A stretch of 64,000 nucleotides of DNA from Bacteroidales bacterium (GTDB lineage Bacteria; Bacteroidota; Bacteroidia; Bacteroidales; GCA-2748055). The first letter of the stretch is position 1; each line of letters opens with the position of its first letter. Below, piece by piece: positions 17,586 to 27,634 of this stretch. The DNA lies in contig JAOZUK010000001.1 in assembly GCA_029938715.1 (NCBI GenBank), forward strand, positions 31,267-95,266, in the 5' to 3' direction. A model generated the notes under the pieces. The model did no database searches and had not been told where the DNA came from. It saw only the letters and a list, made by a program, of their open reading frames with translations. Position numbers and translations under genes: made by a program.

Positions 17586-18524
17586 ATGAAAAGATTGGTG
17601 ATCATATGTATTTTCGGTGTTGTTTCAGTGAGTCTTCTGGCTCAGCAGGACCCGAAATTCAGCCAGAATATGTTCCTGGTTCCGGTATATAATCCCGGAG
17701 CGGTGGGAAGCACCGATAAGATTTGTCTGGCTGCCGCTTTCAGAAACCAGTGGGCCGGCCTGCCCGACGCTCCTGTTACCACCACATTTACTGCTAATAT
17801 GCCGGTTAACTTCCTGGGCAGGTCCCATGGCATCGGAATTAATTTGATGAATGATAACCTGGCATTTAACAATGACTTCAATATCAGTTTCTCTTATGCA
17901 TTCAGGATTGATCTGGGTACAGGAAGCCTGGGGATCGGGACCAGTTTAGGGCTTGCCAATCAGTCGCTGACACCCTCCTGGAACGGAGCAGATATCATTA
18001 AATGGGAAGGCGATGGCGCCATACCACAAACCGGGGGAAGTGTCTTTGGGTTTGACATGGGACTTGGAGTTTATTACAATACAGACAACCTCTATGTGGG
18101 CGCTTCGACCACACACCTGAATCAAACCTCCTTTGACTATCCAGACGATGTGGCAGAAACAAAACTGATCAGGCATTACTACCTGATGGCAGGATATAAC
18201 ATCCAGCTAACCAATCCCATGTTCGAAATCATGCCTTCCCTCATGCTTCAGTCAGACGCAAGGTCTCACCATATTTACCTGAATACGAATGTGAGATACA
18301 ATAAAAGATTCTGGGGAGGAGTTTCTTATTCAGTTGGGGGTGCCCTCTCGGCTCTGTTAGGAATAGAATTAATGAATGGGATTAAAATAGGATACTCATA
18401 CGATTTCGAACTTTCCCCAATGATGAAATATAGCAGCGGTTCTCATGAAATTACGGTTCGATACTGTTTCGATCTCAGTAATGACAGGAGTCCGCAGAAG
18501 TATAAGAGTATTAGATTTTTATAA
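17586..18524 (+). CDS. porP: PorP/SprF-family type IX secretion outer-membrane protein
   Basis: 312 residues with a signal peptide ending ...SLLAQQDP, then the family's QDPKFSQNMFLVPVYNPGAVGS opening (compare Q-P-xYTQYM-xNPA in the paralogue at 44.5 kb). The rest is amphipathic beta strands, as expected for a membrane-embedded barrel, ending HEITVRYCFDL. PorP of Porphyromonas is needed for T9SS secretion, and SprF of Flavobacterium for SprB export. Its position directly before gldK-gldL-gldM-gldN reproduces the porPKLMN operon order, so it is probably the core-associated member rather than a cargo-specific one. Confidence 0.92.
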   Translation: MKRLVIICIFGVVSVSLLAQQDPKFSQNMFLVPVYNPGAVGSTDKICLAAAFRNQWAGLPDAPVTTTFTANMPVNFLGRSHGIGINLMNDNLAFNNDFNISFSYAFRIDLGTGSLGIGTSLGLANQSLTPSWNGADIIKWEGDGAIPQTGGSVFGFDMGLGVYYNTDNLYVGASTTHLNQTSFDYPDDVAETKLIRHYYLMAGYNIQLTNPMFEIMPSLMLQSDARSHHIYLNTNVRYNKRFWGGVSYSVGGALSALLGIELMNGIKIGYSYDFELSPMMKYSSGSHEITVRYCFDLSNDRSPQKYKSIRFL

Positions 18525-18557
18525 AGTTGGTTTTTTGCATCTATTAAGCATATAGCT

Positions 18558-19943
18558 ATGAGACGATTCGTTTTTTTGATTTTTATTGCTGCCCTCATCG
18601 GAAGTTGTAGTTCAAGCGGCAGCGGTGAGCTTGTAGGGGTTGATGGGAGAAAAGCATATGCCGAACCCGATCCTTTTGGAATGGTTCCGATTCCCACTGG
18701 CTCATTTTTGATGGGCCCAAGTGATCAGGATGTGACATGGACACAGAACAGCATGTCCAGAACAGTAGCTGTGGATGCATTCTGGATGGACGAAACAGAG
18801 ATCACGAACAACGAATACCGGCAGTATGTGAACTGGGTTCGTGATTCCATCATCAGGAAAGAGTTGGCCATGCAGGGCATCGAAGACTTCATCAAGAAAG
18901 ACGATGAAGAACAACCCTATGAAGACAGGGATGGAGAACCAGTGATTAACTGGAATGCCTCCATGGACCTTTCCAAGGATAAAGAAGGCAATATCGAGCC
19001 CATCATTGAAGATCTTGGTATCTATTACAGTGGCGCCGACAGGCTCTCCTTCAATGCCAAAGAGCTCAATGTGACAAAGCTCATTTATAACTACTACTGG
19101 GTGGACCTTGTACAGGCTTCAAGAGCAGCCAATAGTTTTCGTCTGGATTACTCCGGTGGCAATACAGATCCGGTGGTTTCATACGGTGGAACTGTAACCA
19201 GGCCCAACGGGGAACAGGAGGAAATTACCAGCAGGGCTTCCTTTGTAAATAAAGATTGGGTGCTTGTGTACCCCGATACCCTGGTATGGGTGAGAGATTT
19301 CACCTTCTCCTTTAACGAGCCCATGACCAACATGTATTTCCGCTCTCCATCCTACGACAACTATCCGGTGGTGGGGATCAGCTGGAAGCAGGCAAGTGCT
19401 TTCTGCAACTGGAGAACCAATTTCCTGAACCAGTCTCTGATTGCAAATGGTCAACCCATCGTTCAAAACTACAGGTTACCCATTGAAGCCGAATGGGAAT
19501 ACGCTGCCAGGGGAGGCTTGGACCACAGCATGTATCCGTGGGGAGGTGTTTATCTGAGAAATAAACTGGGTTGCTTTATTGCCAACTTTAAGCCACTACG
19601 TGGTAATTACACCGACGACGGTTCCATGTACCCGGCCAGGGTTGGATATTATGGAGTACCCAATGAATTTGGCCTCTATGACATGGCTGGTAATGTAGCC
19701 GAGTGGACCATCACAGCTTATGATCCTTCTGCATATGTATTTTCACACGATATGAACCCCTATTACAATTACAATGCAAAACCTGATGACCCGCCCGTGA
19801 TGAAGCGCAAGGTGGTCAGGGGTGGATCCTGGAAAGACATTGCCCGTTACCTGCAGGTCAGTACTCGTGATTATGAGTACCAGGATACAGTAAAATCCTA
19901 CATTGGATTCAGGTGCGTGCGTTCATATTTAGGTGATCAATAA
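18558..19943 (+). CDS. gldK: GldK/PorK, T9SS ring lipoprotein with FGE-sulfatase fold
   Basis: 461 residues. A type II signal peptide ends at Cys17 (IAALIGSCSSSGS). The body is a formylglycine-generating-enzyme/SUMF1-type domain: FGMVPIPTGSFLMGPSDQD, the DETEITNNEYRQYVNW block, RLPIEAEWEYAARGG, and GLYDMAGNVAEWT to RGGSWKD...IGFRCVRS. In T9SS this fold is structural: PorK/GldK and PorN/GldN form the periplasmic ring attached to the outer membrane. Residues ~100-230 are an insertion typical of GldK. It begins 33 bases after porP within one operon. Confidence 0.96.
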   Translation: MRRFVFLIFIAALIGSCSSSGSGELVGVDGRKAYAEPDPFGMVPIPTGSFLMGPSDQDVTWTQNSMSRTVAVDAFWMDETEITNNEYRQYVNWVRDSIIRKELAMQGIEDFIKKDDEEQPYEDRDGEPVINWNASMDLSKDKEGNIEPIIEDLGIYYSGADRLSFNAKELNVTKLIYNYYWVDLVQASRAANSFRLDYSGGNTDPVVSYGGTVTRPNGEQEEITSRASFVNKDWVLVYPDTLVWVRDFTFSFNEPMTNMYFRSPSYDNYPVVGISWKQASAFCNWRTNFLNQSLIANGQPIVQNYRLPIEAEWEYAARGGLDHSMYPWGGVYLRNKLGCFIANFKPLRGNYTDDGSMYPARVGYYGVPNEFGLYDMAGNVAEWTITAYDPSAYVFSHDMNPYYNYNAKPDDPPVMKRKVVRGGSWKDIARYLQVSTRDYEYQDTVKSYIGFRCVRSYLGDQ

Positions 19944-19959
19944 TTAAATATTTGATATA

Positions 19960-20922
19960 ATGGGAATTACAGAATTAGTTCAAAGCTCAGGATGGAAGAG
20001 TTTTACAGCCAAGCTGTATGGGTTCGGAGCCTCCATAGTTATTATTGGTGCCCTCTTTAAAATCCAGCACTGGCCTTTTGCAGGCGCAGCTTTAACCTCG
20101 GGGCTTTTGATTGAAGCGGTTATTTTCTTCTTCTCAGCCTTCGAACCACTCCATGAAGAATTAGACTGGACCCTGGTTTATCCCGAGTTGGCAGGTATGT
20201 CGGATCCGGATGAAATTGATGAGTACAAAGAACAGGCCATTGCAGATCGAAATGTGGGACTACAAAAATTTGATGAACTATTCCAGCAATCTCAGATCAA
20301 TGCTGAAGATGTGAGAAGTTTAGGTAAGCATCTGAATACCATCTCGACCACTACCGAAACTATTGGGGATATCACCTCAGCCTCCCTGGTCACCAAGGAG
20401 TATTTTGATAAGATGGGTTCTGCGGCACAAAATATGGATACCGTTGCAACCGCCTACGGAACTAATACTGGTGAGCTCAATGAATCGGTCAATACCCTGG
20501 CAACATCTTACAAGAACACTGCTACGCTGATCGATCAGAAAGGCCAGGACATTGCAGATAAGTTTGCCACGTCCAGTGCCAACCTGACCGCCACCTATGA
20601 AGCCATGTCGGGTGAGGTGAAGCAGGAACATACCAGTATTTCTCAAAGCCAGAAGCAATTTAACCAGCAACTTGAGACCTTAAACAAAAACCTTGGAGAG
20701 CTGAACTCATCCTATTCCGATCAAGTGAAGGGCAGCAAGGAACACTTGCAGGGAACTGCCGGAGTTTTCAAAGGGCTGAATGAGATGATTACAAGCCTCC
20801 AGACATCGGTGGAAGAGACCCAGAAGTACAAAAGTGAGATTGTCAAACTTAGCGAAAGTCTTTCTGAGCTTAACAATGTGTATGGCAATATGCTCTCCGC
20901 AATGAGCATTAGAAAGAAGTAA
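19960..20922 (+). CDS. gldL: GldL/PorL, inner-membrane component of the T9SS motor
   Basis: 320 residues. The N-terminus has two transmembrane helices (FGASIVIIGALFKIQHWPF and GLLIEAVIFFFSAFEPL) with the conserved KIQHWPFAG segment and a glutamate within the second helix, which in the characterised GldLM motor takes part in proton coupling. The remaining ~240 residues are cytoplasmic, helical and Gln/Ser/Thr-rich, likely coiled coil. The length is close to PorL of Porphyromonas and longer than Flavobacterium GldL. It lies 16 bases after gldK and is followed by gldM. Confidence 0.95.
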   Translation: MGITELVQSSGWKSFTAKLYGFGASIVIIGALFKIQHWPFAGAALTSGLLIEAVIFFFSAFEPLHEELDWTLVYPELAGMSDPDEIDEYKEQAIADRNVGLQKFDELFQQSQINAEDVRSLGKHLNTISTTTETIGDITSASLVTKEYFDKMGSAAQNMDTVATAYGTNTGELNESVNTLATSYKNTATLIDQKGQDIADKFATSSANLTATYEAMSGEVKQEHTSISQSQKQFNQQLETLNKNLGELNSSYSDQVKGSKEHLQGTAGVFKGLNEMITSLQTSVEETQKYKSEIVKLSESLSELNNVYGNMLSAMSIRKK

Positions 20923-20942
20923 TTAACCTTTAATCCTGATCT

Positions 20943-22523
20943 ATGGGACACGGTAAAGAATCACCGAGACAAAAAATGATCGGTATGATGTATTTGGTGC
21001 TGACCGCAATGTTGGCACTAAATGTATCAAAAGAGGTGCTTGACGCTTTTACGCTGGTTGATGACGGACTGACTACAACCACACGGAATTTTGCTGCCGA
21101 GAACGATGCCTTGTATGCACGAATGGATACTGAGTATCAGTTGAATCAAAGCAAAGTGGGAGATTGGAAAACCAGGGCAGATGAAGTGAAGGCCCGCTCC
21201 AATGAACTCTATGAATTTATCAACCTGTGTAAGATTGAGATTGTTCAGGTGAAAGATGAGGAAGCCATTCATGATGGGGAAGTTCGCCTGGCAGATGTTG
21301 ATATTAAGGACGACACCAACATACCGGGCGAAATCATGATAGTGGGCAATAGGGGTGCTGAACTGAAATCTCATGTGGAAGAGTACAGGGAGTTCCTGCT
21401 CTCCTATGTGGATGACAAGGAGACCTATGCCACAACCATCGAAGCCATTGAAGGAACCCTCAACACGGAAGTTCCCGAACTGGGGCTTCATTCGGGAAGT
21501 AAGAAAGGGGCCACCCCCACCTGGGAATCTACCTATTTTGAAAACCTTCCCCTTGCATCTGTGATTACGATCCTTTCTAAAATGCAGGGAGATATCCGCA
21601 ATGTTGAATCTGAGATGCTCGGTTTCCTGCTGGACCAGATAGATGCCGGAGATTTCAGTATGAATGTTCTTGAAGCTGTGGTTATTCCAAACTCAAACTA
21701 TGTTTTTAAGGGTCAGGAATACCGGGCCCAGGTCTTCCTGGCAGCGTATGATTCCACCAATACTCCCAAGGTGCTTCTTACCAACGGGCAGGAGCTTACT
21801 GTAGATGCCGGGAAAGGCATCTACACAACATCCTCAAATTCCATAGGCATCAAGAAATGGGGAGGAACCATCCAGCTGGAAGATGGGGGCAAAACCATTA
21901 GCAAATCCTTCGAAGCATCCTTCGAAGTTGCTGAAGCCAATGCCACCATATCGGCTACAGGGATGAATGTATTTTACCGCGGTATTGCTAATCCAGTGGC
22001 TATCTCGGCAGGTGGTGTAGCAGAGAGGGATGTGGATGCCAGGATCTCTTCCGGGAATATTTCCAGGAAAAGTCCGGGTGTTTATGAAGTGCTTCCCGGT
22101 TTACAGGGAGATAATGCAACCATCAGTGTGTATGCCAGTGTGGATGGATCCCGTAGATTAATGGGCAACATGGATTTTAGGGTATTGCCCCTACCAACAC
22201 CCGATGCCATTGTGCAAGGCATCAGGGGATCTGAAGGTGCACTTACGGTAGGTAAACTCTCCCAGCTTAAGCTTGTGGAGGCCAAAGCCAAAGATTTTGT
22301 ATTTGAAGTGGACTACGAGATTGTCTCCTTTGAAGTGGCCTTTATGGGACAGGGAGGGATGTGGAGTACAATGTCTGCCTCCAATGAACGGTTCACCAAT
22401 CAACAAAAACAGCTGTTTCAGCAGTTAAAAAGCGGACAGCGGATTATGATAGAAAAAATCAAGGCCTCTGGCCCTGACGGAGTAATTAGAAGTCTTAATA
22501 GCATCACCATAACAGTAAGATAA
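20943..22523 (+). CDS. gldM: GldM/PorM, T9SS motor stalk spanning the periplasm
   Basis: 526 residues with the invariant GldM start GKESPRQKMIGMMYLVLTAM and a single transmembrane helix (MMYLVLTAMLALNVSKEVLD). The rest is periplasmic: a helical D1-type domain (~35-220), then beta domains D2-D4 including SNYVFKGQEYRAQVFLAAYD and GMNVFYRGIANPVAISAGGV. GldM dimers couple the GldL proton-driven motor to the GldK/N ring. It lies 20 bases after gldL and one base before gldN, in one transcription unit. Confidence 0.97.
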   Translation: MGHGKESPRQKMIGMMYLVLTAMLALNVSKEVLDAFTLVDDGLTTTTRNFAAENDALYARMDTEYQLNQSKVGDWKTRADEVKARSNELYEFINLCKIEIVQVKDEEAIHDGEVRLADVDIKDDTNIPGEIMIVGNRGAELKSHVEEYREFLLSYVDDKETYATTIEAIEGTLNTEVPELGLHSGSKKGATPTWESTYFENLPLASVITILSKMQGDIRNVESEMLGFLLDQIDAGDFSMNVLEAVVIPNSNYVFKGQEYRAQVFLAAYDSTNTPKVLLTNGQELTVDAGKGIYTTSSNSIGIKKWGGTIQLEDGGKTISKSFEASFEVAEANATISATGMNVFYRGIANPVAISAGGVAERDVDARISSGNISRKSPGVYEVLPGLQGDNATISVYASVDGSRRLMGNMDFRVLPLPTPDAIVQGIRGSEGALTVGKLSQLKLVEAKAKDFVFEVDYEIVSFEVAFMGQGGMWSTMSASNERFTNQQKQLFQQLKSGQRIMIEKIKASGPDGVIRSLNSITITVR

Positions 22524-22524
22524 G

Positions 22525-23433
22525 ATGAAGGCAAGAAGATTTATTTTAGGAGTGGCATTCATGTCATTCGGGGTATTTTCCCTTACGGCTCAAAACCCCA
22601 ATGTGAATACATCCATGACTCCCGGTAATGCACCGGTGATCTCATCCTATACACCCTCAACGGATGTATACAAAGCGGAATCGATCATTCCGGAAAAGAA
22701 ACCGGTTCCCTACAGTTACATCCGAGAAGCAGATGTAATGTGGGCCAAGGATGTATGGCGCACCATTGACCTCCGGCACCGCATGAACATGCCGCTTCGT
22801 TACCCCCTGGAGGGTTCGATCAGCGATGGTGACAGATACAGCCTGTTTGGTCTGCTTATGGAGGGAATCAAGACAGAGGAGATTACTCCCTATGAGTGGA
22901 ATCCCATTACCGGATGGAAAGATCCCTTTGCCAAAGTGACCAGCCTGGAACAGATCTACATAGCATCAGAAGGAGATACCGTTTACGATGTGGATGGAAA
23001 CTTTTTAAGGGTGGCACAATCCATGCAAAATGTGATGCAGTTTCAACTTCAGGAGCAGTGGTTTTTTGATAAGCAGCACTCTACCATGAAAGTGCGCATT
23101 ATCGCCCTTGCGCCGGTCTATTATCAGTATTTCAACGAATTTGGGGAACCACTGCCCTCACCCAGACCCGGGGTTCCTTTTATTGTGCACTTCCCCCAGT
23201 GCCGCAGGCTATTTGCCACTCACGGTGTTTACAACCCAAAGAACGATGCCCAGGTAGTCTCCTTTGATGACCTCTTCTTTCAGCGGCGTTTTTCAAGCAC
23301 AGTGATTGCCGAATCCAATGTCTTCGGGAACCGCATGTTAACAGATTATAAAGTGGGTCAGGATATCCTTTTGGAAGCCGAACGGATCAAGAATGATCTG
23401 TTTATCATGGAACACGATCTCTGGGAATACTAG
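22525..23433 (+). CDS. gldN: GldN/PorN, T9SS periplasmic ring protein
   Basis: 302 residues with a type I signal peptide (GVAFMSFGVFSLTAQNPN) and the GldN core: the DVMWAKDVWRTIDLRHRMN block, LRYPLEGSISDGDRYSLF, and DDLFFQRRFSSTVIAESNVF followed by NRMLTDY. It partners GldK in the periplasmic ring and contacts the GldM stalk. The ATG comes one base after the gldM stop, so the genes are translationally coupled. It ends the operon; manC converges from the other strand 28 bases later. Confidence 0.96.
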   Translation: MKARRFILGVAFMSFGVFSLTAQNPNVNTSMTPGNAPVISSYTPSTDVYKAESIIPEKKPVPYSYIREADVMWAKDVWRTIDLRHRMNMPLRYPLEGSISDGDRYSLFGLLMEGIKTEEITPYEWNPITGWKDPFAKVTSLEQIYIASEGDTVYDVDGNFLRVAQSMQNVMQFQLQEQWFFDKQHSTMKVRIIALAPVYYQYFNEFGEPLPSPRPGVPFIVHFPQCRRLFATHGVYNPKNDAQVVSFDDLFFQRRFSSTVIAESNVFGNRMLTDYKVGQDILLEAERIKNDLFIMEHDLWEY

Positions 23434-23461
23434 AAAGAACTTGTGTCTCGTCCTGAAGTAG

Positions 23462-24556
23462 CTACATCATGCCATCCCCGATTTCGGTCTTGATTTCGTT
23501 GACGTATTGCTTGATCTTCTGCTCTTCCTCTCGTTTGCACACAAGTATGATGTTCTCATTCTGCACCACAATGTAATCGTTCAGGCCCTGGAGAACTACC
23601 AGCTTATCGTCCTGTACATTGACAATGTTGCCCGACGATTCATACATAAAAACATGCTTCCCGGTAACCGAATTCTGAACTTCATCTTTAGCCAGTTGCT
23701 CGTAAAGGGATCCCCATGTGCCAAGGTCCGACCATCCGAAATCGGAGACCAGGACAAACACATTATCTGCTTTCTCCATCACCCCGTAGTCGATGCTGAT
23801 ATTCCGACAACTTCCATAGGTCTTTTTAATGAAATCGTCCTCATCCGCTGTCCCATAAACACCTTCTCCATCGCGAAACAGGTTGTGAATCTCGGGTAAA
23901 TGATTCTCAAAAGATTGCATAATGGTTTTTAGAGACCAAAAGAAAATGCCTGAATTCCAGTAGAAATCACCACTGTCCAGAAACACTTTTGCAAGTTTCA
24001 GATCTGGCTTTTCGGTGAAGGTCTTCACCTTCCGCAACCCAGTGGATTCATATCCCTTGACCTTCTTTTCAATGGATTGAATATAACCATATCCGGTTTC
24101 CGGTCTGCTGGGCACTATCCCCATGGTAAGAAGTGCATCATTTACGGTTACAAAATCAAGTGCCTGCTTCACATAACGGAGGAACTCCTCCTCTTTCATA
24201 ATCAAATGATCAGAAGGAGCCACCACGATACGGGCATTGGGTTCTTTCATATGAATCCTGAAATTTGCAAATTCGATACATGGTGCTGTATTCCTTCGCA
24301 GGGGTTCCAGAAGAATATTTTCTTCTGGCAAATCAGGTATCTGACTTACAATAAGCTCTTTATACTCCAGATTGCTTACAATAAAGATCTGGTCGGGTGG
24401 CATTATTTTGTTAAATCTGTCGTAGGTTTGTTGCAGCAGTGTTCTCCCCGTTCCGAGAATATCAAGGAACTGCTTGGGGCGCTCTGTCTTACTTAGGGGC
24501 CAGAACCGACTTCCGATCCCTCCCGCCATTATGACGCAATAATTAAGTTTATCCAT
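23462..24556 (-). CDS. manC: Mannose-1-phosphate guanylyltransferase
   Basis: 364 residues. The nucleotidyltransferase signature MAGGIGSRFWPLSKTERPKQ lies at residues ~10-29, followed by VVAPSDHLI and the FTEKPD and WNSGIFFW blocks typical of GDP-mannose pyrophosphorylases. It makes GDP-mannose from mannose-1-phosphate and GTP for surface glycans and for the O-glycans common in Bacteroidota. There is no fused isomerase domain (length ~360, not ~470). It is divergent from mlaE with a 136-base AT-rich promoter region. Confidence 0.93.
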   Translation of the reverse strand: MDKLNYCVIMAGGIGSRFWPLSKTERPKQFLDILGTGRTLLQQTYDRFNKIMPPDQIFIVSNLEYKELIVSQIPDLPEENILLEPLRRNTAPCIEFANFRIHMKEPNARIVVAPSDHLIMKEEEFLRYVKQALDFVTVNDALLTMGIVPSRPETGYGYIQSIEKKVKGYESTGLRKVKTFTEKPDLKLAKVFLDSGDFYWNSGIFFWSLKTIMQSFENHLPEIHNLFRDGEGVYGTADEDDFIKKTYGSCRNISIDYGVMEKADNVFVLVSDFGWSDLGTWGSLYEQLAKDEVQNSVTGKHVFMYESSGNIVNVQDDKLVVLQGLNDYIVVQNENIILVCKREEEQKIKQYVNEIKTEIGDGMM

Positions 24557-24692
24557 TAATTTTCCAGTAGGTGCGTAAATTGCTATTTGATTATCAATCT
24601 ACATTAAATATAGTTGGTTTTTAATTAACACCCTTTTATCTCAGGATGTTTTATAAGATAATTGATATATTACACTTTATTAAGGATAATCC

Positions 24693-25433
24693 ATGCGTCT
24701 GCTAGAACAAATAGGAACCTATTTTCTTTTTATGAAGAGGGCGTTTAGCCGCCCTGAGAAGTTTTCGATCCTTTATCGACAAACCATGAGGGAAATTGAT
24801 AAGATAGGGATCAACTCTTTTCCAATTGTGGTGATTGTTTCTCTTTTCGTAGGGGCAGTGATTACCATTCAAAGTAATTATAACATAGAAAATCCATTGC
24901 TCCCCCGCTACCTGGTGGGTCTTACGGTAAGGGATTCCCTGCTGCTGGAATTTTCCTCCACCATGGTGGCACTGATCCTGGCGGGTAAGGTGGGCTCAAG
25001 CATTGCTTCTGAGCTGGGGATGATGCGCATTACAGAACAAATCGATGCCCTGGAGGTAATGGGCATTAATTCGGTCTCCTACCTGGTCATGCCCAAGATC
25101 ATTGCAGCGGTAGTATTCTTTCCCGTACTCTGCCTGTTAAGCATTGCAATGGGTCTGCTCGGGGGATATATCTCCTGTATTGCTGCAAATGTAATCGCTC
25201 CTTCTGAGTATATCTATGGAATCCAGTATGAGTTTCGTCCCTATTACATCAGCTATTCCCTTACAAAGACTGCTTTCTACGCCCTGATCATTACATCCAT
25301 TGCCTCCTATTTTGGCTACCATGTTAAGGGAGGTGCTGTGGAAGTGGGTAAATCCAGCACCAAGGCGGTGGTTCAGAGCAGCATTCTGATTCTGCTTGCC
25401 AACCTCATTCTTACCAAGACCATCCTGCAATGA
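24693..25433 (+). CDS. mlaE: MlaE-type ABC transporter permease
   Basis: 246 residues with five or six hydrophobic helices and the MlaE/YrbE family sequence: IGINSFPIVVIVSLFVGAV, AGKVGSSIASELGMMRITEQ, IDALEVMGI and the C-terminal GGAVEVGKSSTKAVVQSS. It is the inner-membrane part of an MCE-type transporter moving phospholipids between the two membranes. It overlaps mlaF by 4 bases (ATGA). The MCE substrate-binding protein (MlaD) is not next to it in this window. Confidence 0.94.
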   Translation: MRLLEQIGTYFLFMKRAFSRPEKFSILYRQTMREIDKIGINSFPIVVIVSLFVGAVITIQSNYNIENPLLPRYLVGLTVRDSLLLEFSSTMVALILAGKVGSSIASELGMMRITEQIDALEVMGINSVSYLVMPKIIAAVVFFPVLCLLSIAMGLLGGYISCIAANVIAPSEYIYGIQYEFRPYYISYSLTKTAFYALIITSIASYFGYHVKGGAVEVGKSSTKAVVQSSILILLANLILTKTILQ

Positions 25434-26176
25434 TCGAGGTAAAAAATCTATATAAAAGATATGATGATAATTTTGTCCTTAACGATGTAAGCGTAAAGTT
25501 CGAGCAGGGAAAATGCAATCTAATCATTGGACGCAGTGGCTCTGGAAAAACGGTCCTCTTAAAAAGCATTGTCGGACTCATTGAAACCGATGAAGGTGAG
25601 ATCTGGTATGATGATCAGAAGTTCAGTCACCTGGACGCCGTTTCAAAGCAAAATATCAGGAAGGAGATGGGTATGCTATTCCAGGGAGCAGCCCTGTTCG
25701 ACTCACTTACTGTGGAGGAGAATGTACTATTCCCACTGGATATGTTTACCTCCTACTCTAGAGGAGAAAAACTGGACCGGGTTAATTTTTGCCTGGAGAA
25801 AGTAAAGGTTTCTAAAACCAACAAGTTATATCCTGCCGAATTAAGCGGAGGAATGAAAAAGCGGGTGGCCATAGCACGGGCCATGGCCTTAAATCCAAGG
25901 TACCTGTTTTGCGATGAGCCCAATTCCGGGCTTGATCCTGAGACCGGAATCGTTATTGACAACCTGATCAAGGAGATTACCGAAGAGTTTAATATGACCA
26001 CCATCATCAATTCTCATGACATGAATTCGGTGCTTGAGATTGGCGATAAGGTGGTTTTTATATATAAAGGTTGTAAATGCTGGGAAGGAACGCGAAAGGA
26101 TATTCTTAAAACAGACAATGAGGCACTCAATAATTTTGTGTTTGCCACCAGGCTGGCCCGGCAGATCAAATCGTAG
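25430..26176 (+). CDS. mlaF: MlaF-type ABC transporter ATP-binding protein
   Basis: 248 residues with Walker A GRSGSGKT (~33-40), Q-loop in MGMLFQGAALFDSLTV, signature LSGGMKKRVAIARAMA and Walker B FCDEPNSGLDPETG, then the switch His in INSHDMNSV. The AALFDSLTVEENV segment is typical of MCE-system ATPases. It powers the MlaE permease encoded immediately upstream with a 4-base overlap. It converges with a 12-base gap on the DUF5723-like gene. Confidence 0.95.
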   Translation: MIEVKNLYKRYDDNFVLNDVSVKFEQGKCNLIIGRSGSGKTVLLKSIVGLIETDEGEIWYDDQKFSHLDAVSKQNIRKEMGMLFQGAALFDSLTVEENVLFPLDMFTSYSRGEKLDRVNFCLEKVKVSKTNKLYPAELSGGMKKRVAIARAMALNPRYLFCDEPNSGLDPETGIVIDNLIKEITEEFNMTTIINSHDMNSVLEIGDKVVFIYKGCKCWEGTRKDILKTDNEALNNFVFATRLARQIKS

Positions 26177-26188
26177 CGGTATCTGTGT

Positions 26189-27634
26189 TTAATATACCAG
26201 GGGCCTGTCTCTGTAGATATCTTTACAACCAAATATCAGATTCACTCCAAGCCACACATTTACGGCCCGGGTATCCTGTGGCCAGAACACAAGATTCAGT
26301 GCATTGTCTGAAATTACATAAAGATTGAAGGGGCCCGTATGAATTGAGAAGCCAGCACCCACATTTTTGAAGTAGGAATGAATGTAAGAGTAGCTAAGTG
26401 TCAGGTTCAGCCATTGACCCACAGCAAAGTTTGCGGAAGCTGTTACCGACTCAGCAATTTGTCCGGTCAGGAAATCGGTTCTTGACAGAAGACCGAAATT
26501 TATTTCAGGTGTCACTGAATAGGATGCTCCCACATATAATTTGGTATTTAGCTTCCTGGAGTACACTCCTCCCGGTGCAAATTCAAGAAACCCGGAAAGA
26601 CTATCGCCTATCTGGTTGAAGGCGCTATCCAGATAATTCTCAAAGGTAAAATCGTCTGAGATTTCCAGCGGATCGATTTCGAATCCCGGAAAGTCATATT
26701 CAGTCTTATAGGTCATCTCATGCGTCTCATCTGTCCACTTAATATACCCCACATCAAGTAGACTGGCACTAAGCAACAGATTGTCTGTAGGCCGGTATTC
26801 AATACCCAGGTCTATTCCCAACCCAAAGTTCCTGGTATTAAAGGCATATTTTGGAAGCTGCCAGGGATCCAGGTCTTCAACCTCATCTTTAAGGGCAATA
26901 TCGCTAATTTTTCCCTCTTCGTCATAGGTCACATCTGCAAATGGCAAAGAGGCAGCAAAGTGCATATCCGATAGAATATGCCAGCTATCCTGCGAAGTGG
27001 TGAGAGAGAGATTGGAGTTCACGGTAGCTATATTTCCAACACCAAACAAAACCTTTCCCCTCACACCTATATTGAGGTTGTCCACAATGGCACCCGACCA
27101 CCCCACCGAAACTTCATCAAATCCCATCCAGTCGGTAGAAAGACCATCCAGGTTGTAAGTTTTTCCATCCTCAGTACCATTTATAAGCAGCACTCCAAGA
27201 TCACCAGGAACATAGAGACTGCCATCAAACCTGGTGGTGACATCCACCGAGAAAAAGCCGATCTCCGTCCTGAATCCCACCGATAGCCAGGAAGTTCCGG
27301 AATTAGACAGAAAGTAGTTGGTGGGCTTCAGTTTGTTCAGAAATGCCTCTTTGTCTCCCAGGGGATGAAGGAAGGTGATCAGAGAGTCCTGAGTGGGATG
27401 TGGATAGATCAAATCACTCCATGCATAAGGGCTTGAAGTCTCTTCAGTCCTGACCGGAGCCAGGAATGGAATGCCAATGTAGAGATCACAGCCCGGCTGA
27501 TAGGCTGGATTAATCCGGTTGGTTTGAGGGACCCCTTGCATAAAATAGAGAGAATTACTCACCTGGGCTCCAGCCTCTATCCCAAATCCTGCTAAGATTC
27601 CTATACTAAGTATGAATTTGTAGAGTGACTTCAT
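26189..27634 (-). CDS. DUF5723-like outer-membrane beta-barrel protein
   Basis: 481 residues. A signal peptide (SIGILAGFGIEAGAQ) is followed by LYFMQGVPQTNRINPAYQP, a start shared with Bacteroidota DUF5723 and PorV/PorP-type barrels (NPAYxP). The rest alternates hydrophobic strands with loops, such as NFGLGIDLGIEYRPTDNLLL and LNLTLSYSYIHSYF, consistent with a barrel. Function is unknown. It overlaps the stop/start of the upstream lipoprotein gene by 4 bases, so it is the third gene of a tight minus-strand operon. Confidence 0.75.
   Translation of the reverse strand: MKSLYKFILSIGILAGFGIEAGAQVSNSLYFMQGVPQTNRINPAYQPGCDLYIGIPFLAPVRTEETSSPYAWSDLIYPHPTQDSLITFLHPLGDKEAFLNKLKPTNYFLSNSGTSWLSVGFRTEIGFFSVDVTTRFDGSLYVPGDLGVLLINGTEDGKTYNLDGLSTDWMGFDEVSVGWSGAIVDNLNIGVRGKVLFGVGNIATVNSNLSLTTSQDSWHILSDMHFAASLPFADVTYDEEGKISDIALKDEVEDLDPWQLPKYAFNTRNFGLGIDLGIEYRPTDNLLLSASLLDVGYIKWTDETHEMTYKTEYDFPGFEIDPLEISDDFTFENYLDSAFNQIGDSLSGFLEFAPGGVYSRKLNTKLYVGASYSVTPEINFGLLSRTDFLTGQIAESVTASANFAVGQWLNLTLSYSYIHSYFKNVGAGFSIHTGPFNLYVISDNALNLVFWPQDTRAVNVWLGVNLIFGCKDIYRDRPLVY

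Noticed and set aside
21027..21491. 154-residue open frame antisense to gldM
   Set aside because: It is a mirror of conserved gldM coding sequence without start signals or family features.
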